From: Chloroflexi bacterium CG23_combo_of_CG06-09_8_20_14_all_45_10
GTDB lineage: Bacteria; Chloroflexota; Dehalococcoidia; GIF9; AB-539-J10
NCBI GenBank assembly: GCA_002772325.1
Contig: PCSL01000042.1
Span: 1-7,811 of the forward strand
Length of the DNA: 7,811 bases
Direction of reading: 5' to 3'
Under the pieces are notes generated by a model. The model saw only the letters and a program-made list of their open reading frames with translations. It did no database searches and had not been told where the DNA came from. Each line of letters opens with the position of its first letter. Position 1 is the first letter of the stretch. Positions 5,108 through 7,811 of the stretch are shown here, piece by piece. Both the position numbers and the translations under genes were made by a program.

Positions 5108-6474
5108 AGTTTTTTCTTACAAAGCTGAAAGACGGTTTCTCTGAGATTTTCCAGGGTGTAATTATAAGGGTCAAGACGAGCAATTTGCTCCGCCAGCTCT
5201 TTTTCTCCCAGGCAGTCTTCAAGCCACATGGAAAAATCATTGGTCCCCCGCTGTAGCCTTAACTTGGCTTCAAAAATGTGGAAATAGAGGGAGTTTATGC
5301 TTATCTTCCTTAATATATCGATGAATTCCCGTAAGTCATGAGCGACATAGGGGGTAGGCAGCACAACATCTATTGACTTAATGAAGTGAAATTCATTATC
5401 CTGGGGTGCCTCACGCTCATTGGTGACTCCAGCTAGAAAATCCTGCATCACTCCAATAATTCGTTGCCTCAATGCTCCGATAGTAGGGAATTCAAAAGTA
5501 TCAATGCTTGCCAGCCTTTCAGCTAAAATTTCATACCCCAAGGCTTCTTCTACCCATAAGGCAAAATCGTTAGCTGGCTCCGGGGTAAGGAACTGGTATT
5601 CCTCAAGAAAGCTATGAGTATGGTAGTAAATCACAGCATCAGGAACCTCTTTTAGCCGGCTAACTAGCTGGGATAAATTACTGGCTTTCAAACCAGTTAA
5701 CTCCTTTAAATGGAGCCTGGTGGAAAAGTGAAAGGGCTCTGTAGCTTTTTTGACTGGTTTCCCATAATTGATGACGGTAGTTTTCACTAACTTAGTATTG
5801 GGGATAATGATCGTTTTGCCATCTAAGGTTCTTATCTGGGTATTTCTCCAAGTTATCTCTTCGACATAGCCCTCGTCTCCTGATTCCAATCTGATAAAAT
5901 CACCTGACTTAATCTGCCTCCCTTGAATTAACTGAAAACTAAAAAGCATGCCTGGAAAAACATCACGAAGAATGAGAATAGCAACCACTATGGCTGTAAT
6001 TAAGGCAATGATAATAGGCACCATAGGTGCTCCCCAGAGTTCAAGCAGCATTAAGACACCAATGACTACGATTACTATCTGAGTAATAGTTGTTGTGGCA
6101 GTGATTGCCTGATTGGGAGCCTTTACTTTATTCAAGCAAAGAGCAATGAATTCTCGGCTCAATCGGATCAAAATCCAGCCAAAATAAGCAATGAAAATGC
6201 TAGCTAGAATTTCGCCACCAAGGCTCTTCCATTGTGGCGCCAGGACTGAAACCTGAAGAGCAATATAAAGGCCTAATATTAGTAGCCAGTGAAGAAAAGG
6301 ATTCTTGGTGACGGAGATAGCAATCTTTCCAATTTCCGCTCTCCTTTCCTTCAGCCAGCGCTCCAGTGCATTATAAACAATCCGCCTAAGCCATAAAGAG
6401 ATGAAAAAGACACCAAAAAAAACCAGTACAGGTACCGCGATGGAAAGCCAGTTAAACCTTAGCCACTCAACCAT
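5104..6474 (-). CDS. MscS-family membrane protein with two C-terminal DUF5752-like domains
   Basis: The N-terminal half is an inner-membrane protein with hydrophobic helices at about 11-29, 60-80, 88-108, 127-146 and 150-170. It is followed by the MscS beta-domain at about 182-238 (QIKSGDFIRLESGDEGYVEE, then TLDGKTIIIPNTKLV), which places it in the small-conductance mechanosensitive channel superfamily. After the beta-domain the normal alpha/beta vestibule is absent. Instead there are two related blocks, residues 248-347 and 362-456, each beginning FHF and sharing NDF..W.E..LG...LAE..A..D. I believe these belong to DUF5752, a family of unknown function that I recall near trehalose and glucan genes, though I could not search for it. 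The pore-helix region (150-182) is rich in Ile/Val instead of the Ala/Gly packing seen in MscS, so gating is uncertain. The ATG has a good Shine-Dalgarno site nine nt upstream. It lies 26 bp after the GH57 gene and overlaps treT by 4 bp, implying co-expression with trehalose synthesis. Confidence 0.85.
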   Translation of the reverse strand: MVEWLRFNWLSIAVPVLVFFGVFFISLWLRRIVYNALERWLKERRAEIGKIAISVTKNPFLHWLLILGLYIALQVSVLAPQWKSLGGEILASIFIAYFGWILIRLSREFIALCLNKVKAPNQAITATTTITQIVIVVIGVLMLLELWGAPMVPIIIALITAIVVAILILRDVFPGMLFSFQLIQGRQIKSGDFIRLESGDEGYVEEITWRNTQIRTLDGKTIIIPNTKLVKTTVINYGKPVKKATEPFHFSTRLHLKELTGLKASNLSQLVSRLKEVPDAVIYYHTHSFLEEYQFLTPEPANDFALWVEEALGYEILAERLASIDTFEFPTIGALRQRIIGVMQDFLAGVTNEREAPQDNEFHFIKSIDVVLPTPYVAHDLREFIDILRKISINSLYFHIFEAKLRLQRGTNDFSMWLEDCLGEKELAEQIARLDPYNYTLENLRETVFQLCKKKL

Positions 6475-6483
6475 AGTTCCTAA

Positions 6484-6490
6484 CTCCTCT
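6484..6490 (-). promoter_or_regulatory. Shine-Dalgarno site of the MscS-like gene
   Basis: AGAGGAG on the minus strand lies nine nt ahead of the ATG at 6474, in the 26-bp gap after the GH57 stop. It is the clearest ribosome-binding site among the tightly packed genes and fixes this start. Confidence 0.65.
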
Positions 6491-6500
6491 TGGGAAACTT

Positions 6501-7790
6501 CTAACTTTCCTCCGCCTCCAGCAGCTTGTCCACTATTTTTTGCTCCACTGCCCTGGCACCGGCAAGACGATAGTAATATTCCCTTTTCTTCTCCTGACTA
6601 ACATCACTAGTATTTATAGCTTTATAAGCGTTCAAAATCACTTCTTTTTGTATCAGTAATCCTTTATGCACCAGGTTAATATCCCACCTTGGCTTTCCAT
6701 TAGCCCACCAAAATTGATCGCTATGAAGAGCACGATCCATAAGGTCACGAGCAATTAGAGCATAGTTTTTGCTTTCGACATTGTCAGCCCAGGCTAATGC
6801 TTTTTTGGTCATGTCTAGACAGATATCCAGGTGTTCCCATTGTAATTCATGAATTTCGTTACTCTTGCTACGCCACAGAGGATAAGGATTATCTAATTCA
6901 ATATCCTCTTTACTGGTGCTCCATGACGAGGGCTTGGGCTGAATAACTGCTCCACGAGGGAAAATGTCCAGGAGTTCGCTGAGACAAACCATTTGCACTC
7001 CTTGTGTATCCGAGGGGTCACAAGCCTGTTTTGCCACAGCTATTCCCGGCGGGGCAAGCCTGCTGTCTCGTTCCCCCAGCTTCAGTTCCTGGTAAACCTC
7101 AGCCAGGAATTCAATTTCCCAATTTTTGATGTGATGACCAAAGGTCTCGGCATCCATAGCAGTTATAACATAAGTATTCTCTCCCTCAACACCAAGTTGC
7201 CTCAGATGCTCCAAAACCTCGTGGCTCGTTATAGAGCGAAAGCTAATCTTGTTGCTCAAAATATCATCACGAAAGAGAACTGCCAGCCTTCTTCCCTCAA
7301 ATTCAATTTCATGAACCATATCCACGGGCCAATCAACGGGGCAAGCGACACCACTGAGGAGAATCCACTTATGTCCAGCTTGGAGAACAGGCTCAACAAT
7401 ATCATAGCTATAGCATAGCTCAGGCGGAAAGAAGCCTTTAGGAATAAGACTGCCCAGAAATTGACGGTTAGTTCCGGCATTTTCCATAATCTGCCTTTCC
7501 ACCTCACCCTTAGGAATAAGAGGCAAAATAGGATGATATTTGCCGCTGCCAGTGAATTCTATCTGACCATTCTTTGCTAGCTCCTTCAGCATTTCTATAA
7601 TGTCTCCATAACCGTGCTCGGATAGCATCTCAGTAAGAACACCACACATGTTAACCGTGACCCTAGCATAGGGATAATCTCTGAAAACCTGAAGAAGGGG
7701 ACGATAGGACTCGTGACAAACTCTAGCCAGAACGCGGTGAGATTGTGTTGGCGGCTGATAGAAATGCAGTAATTGCGCCCAGTAGATCAT
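6501..7790 (-). CDS. glycoside hydrolase family 57 protein (alpha-amylase/glucanotransferase-like)
   Basis: GH57 enzymes hydrolyse or transfer alpha-glucan chains with a retaining mechanism on an incomplete TIM barrel. The 429-residue protein shows the family motifs in order: LLHFYQPP at 7-14 (motif 1, H9 and Q12-P13), GQIEFTGSGKYHPILPLIP at 75-93 (motif 2), GFFPPELCYS at 119-128 with E124 as the likely nucleophile (motif 3), ITAMDAETFGHH at 209-220 with D213 as the likely acid/base (motif 4), and a C-terminal helical region with SDQFWWANGKPRW at 357-369. No signal peptide is seen, so it should act in the cytoplasm on glycogen-like glucan or maltodextrin. The exact activity (amylase, glucanotransferase, branching enzyme) cannot be read from the sequence; at this length it lacks the large C-terminal extensions of amylopullulanases. 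The ATG at 7790 is preceded by a weak AAGAG about seven nt upstream. Only 21 bp of upstream sequence are present, so whether it begins the operon is unknown. Confidence 0.9.
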   Translation of the reverse strand: MIYWAQLLHFYQPPTQSHRVLARVCHESYRPLLQVFRDYPYARVTVNMCGVLTEMLSEHGYGDIIEMLKELAKNGQIEFTGSGKYHPILPLIPKGEVERQIMENAGTNRQFLGSLIPKGFFPPELCYSYDIVEPVLQAGHKWILLSGVACPVDWPVDMVHEIEFEGRRLAVLFRDDILSNKISFRSITSHEVLEHLRQLGVEGENTYVITAMDAETFGHHIKNWEIEFLAEVYQELKLGERDSRLAPPGIAVAKQACDPSDTQGVQMVCLSELLDIFPRGAVIQPKPSSWSTSKEDIELDNPYPLWRSKSNEIHELQWEHLDICLDMTKKALAWADNVESKNYALIARDLMDRALHSDQFWWANGKPRWDINLVHKGLLIQKEVILNAYKAINTSDVSQEKKREYYYRLAGARAVEQKIVDKLLEAEES

Positions 7791-7811
7791 AAATCGCTCT
7801 TATTTAGCAAA

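Noticed and set aside
7256..7507. Minus-strand 83-codon frame within the GH57 gene, and the 141-codon plus-strand frame at 6993-7418
   Set aside because: Both overlap the GH57 frame, which carries all catalytic motifs; the alternative translations show no recognisable domain.

Overview
The window is a one-strand run of six carbohydrate and osmolyte genes. All are on the minus strand, so transcription runs from the right edge to the left. In that order they are: a family 57 glycoside hydrolase (7790-6501); an MscS-like membrane protein with a duplicated C-terminal domain (6474-5104); a TreT-type trehalose glycosyltransferring synthase (5107-3860); OtsA, trehalose-6-phosphate synthase (3786-2308); OtsB, trehalose-6-phosphate phosphatase (2307-1435); and the N-terminal 397 residues of a GlgP-type alpha-glucan phosphorylase (1193-1), cut by the left edge. 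I see no RNA genes, insertion sequences or CRISPR arrays.

Layout: the first five genes are tightly packed. The gap between the hydrolase and the channel gene is 26 bp, channel and treT overlap in ATGA, treT and otsA are 73 bp apart, and otsA and otsB are separated by only one stop codon. A 241-bp gap with a possible weak terminator and a possible promoter then precedes glgP. The genes may therefore form one operon, or two if the candidate promoter before otsA is real, with glgP as a further unit.

Biology: the locus encodes two independent trehalose routes. TreT uses nucleotide-sugar plus glucose and is reversible in characterised homologues. OtsA/OtsB uses nucleotide-glucose plus glucose-6-phosphate. 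Flanking genes act on alpha-glucans (GH57, GlgP) and could supply glucose or glucose-1-phosphate. A membrane protein of the mechanosensitive-channel superfamily sits between them. Together this looks like a storage-glucan to compatible-solute module with a possible tension or osmotic sensor built in; that link is inference.

Most notable are: (1) the MscS-like protein, whose usual C-terminal vestibule is replaced by two copies of a roughly 95-residue domain that I believe is DUF5752, and whose pore helix lacks the usual Ala/Gly pattern; (2) otsA and otsB lying in the same reading frame, separated by a single TGA followed by a TTG start; (3) two in-frame insertions in otsB that look like fossil palindromic repeats of the ATTG(C/T)GAG...AAGCAATC type; and (4) a phosphorylase that has lost several glycines normally conserved in its family.

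Organism: a bacterium of moderate GC, probably an anaerobic or environmental lineage. The OtsA subtype (N-terminal SNREPYIH and GSGDADRE), TreT, and the repeat-derived peptides HCEGQSPKE and ASKAKQSHLLE remind me of Chloroflexota (Dehalococcoidia-like) or Desulfobacterota metagenome genomes. This assignment is low confidence.
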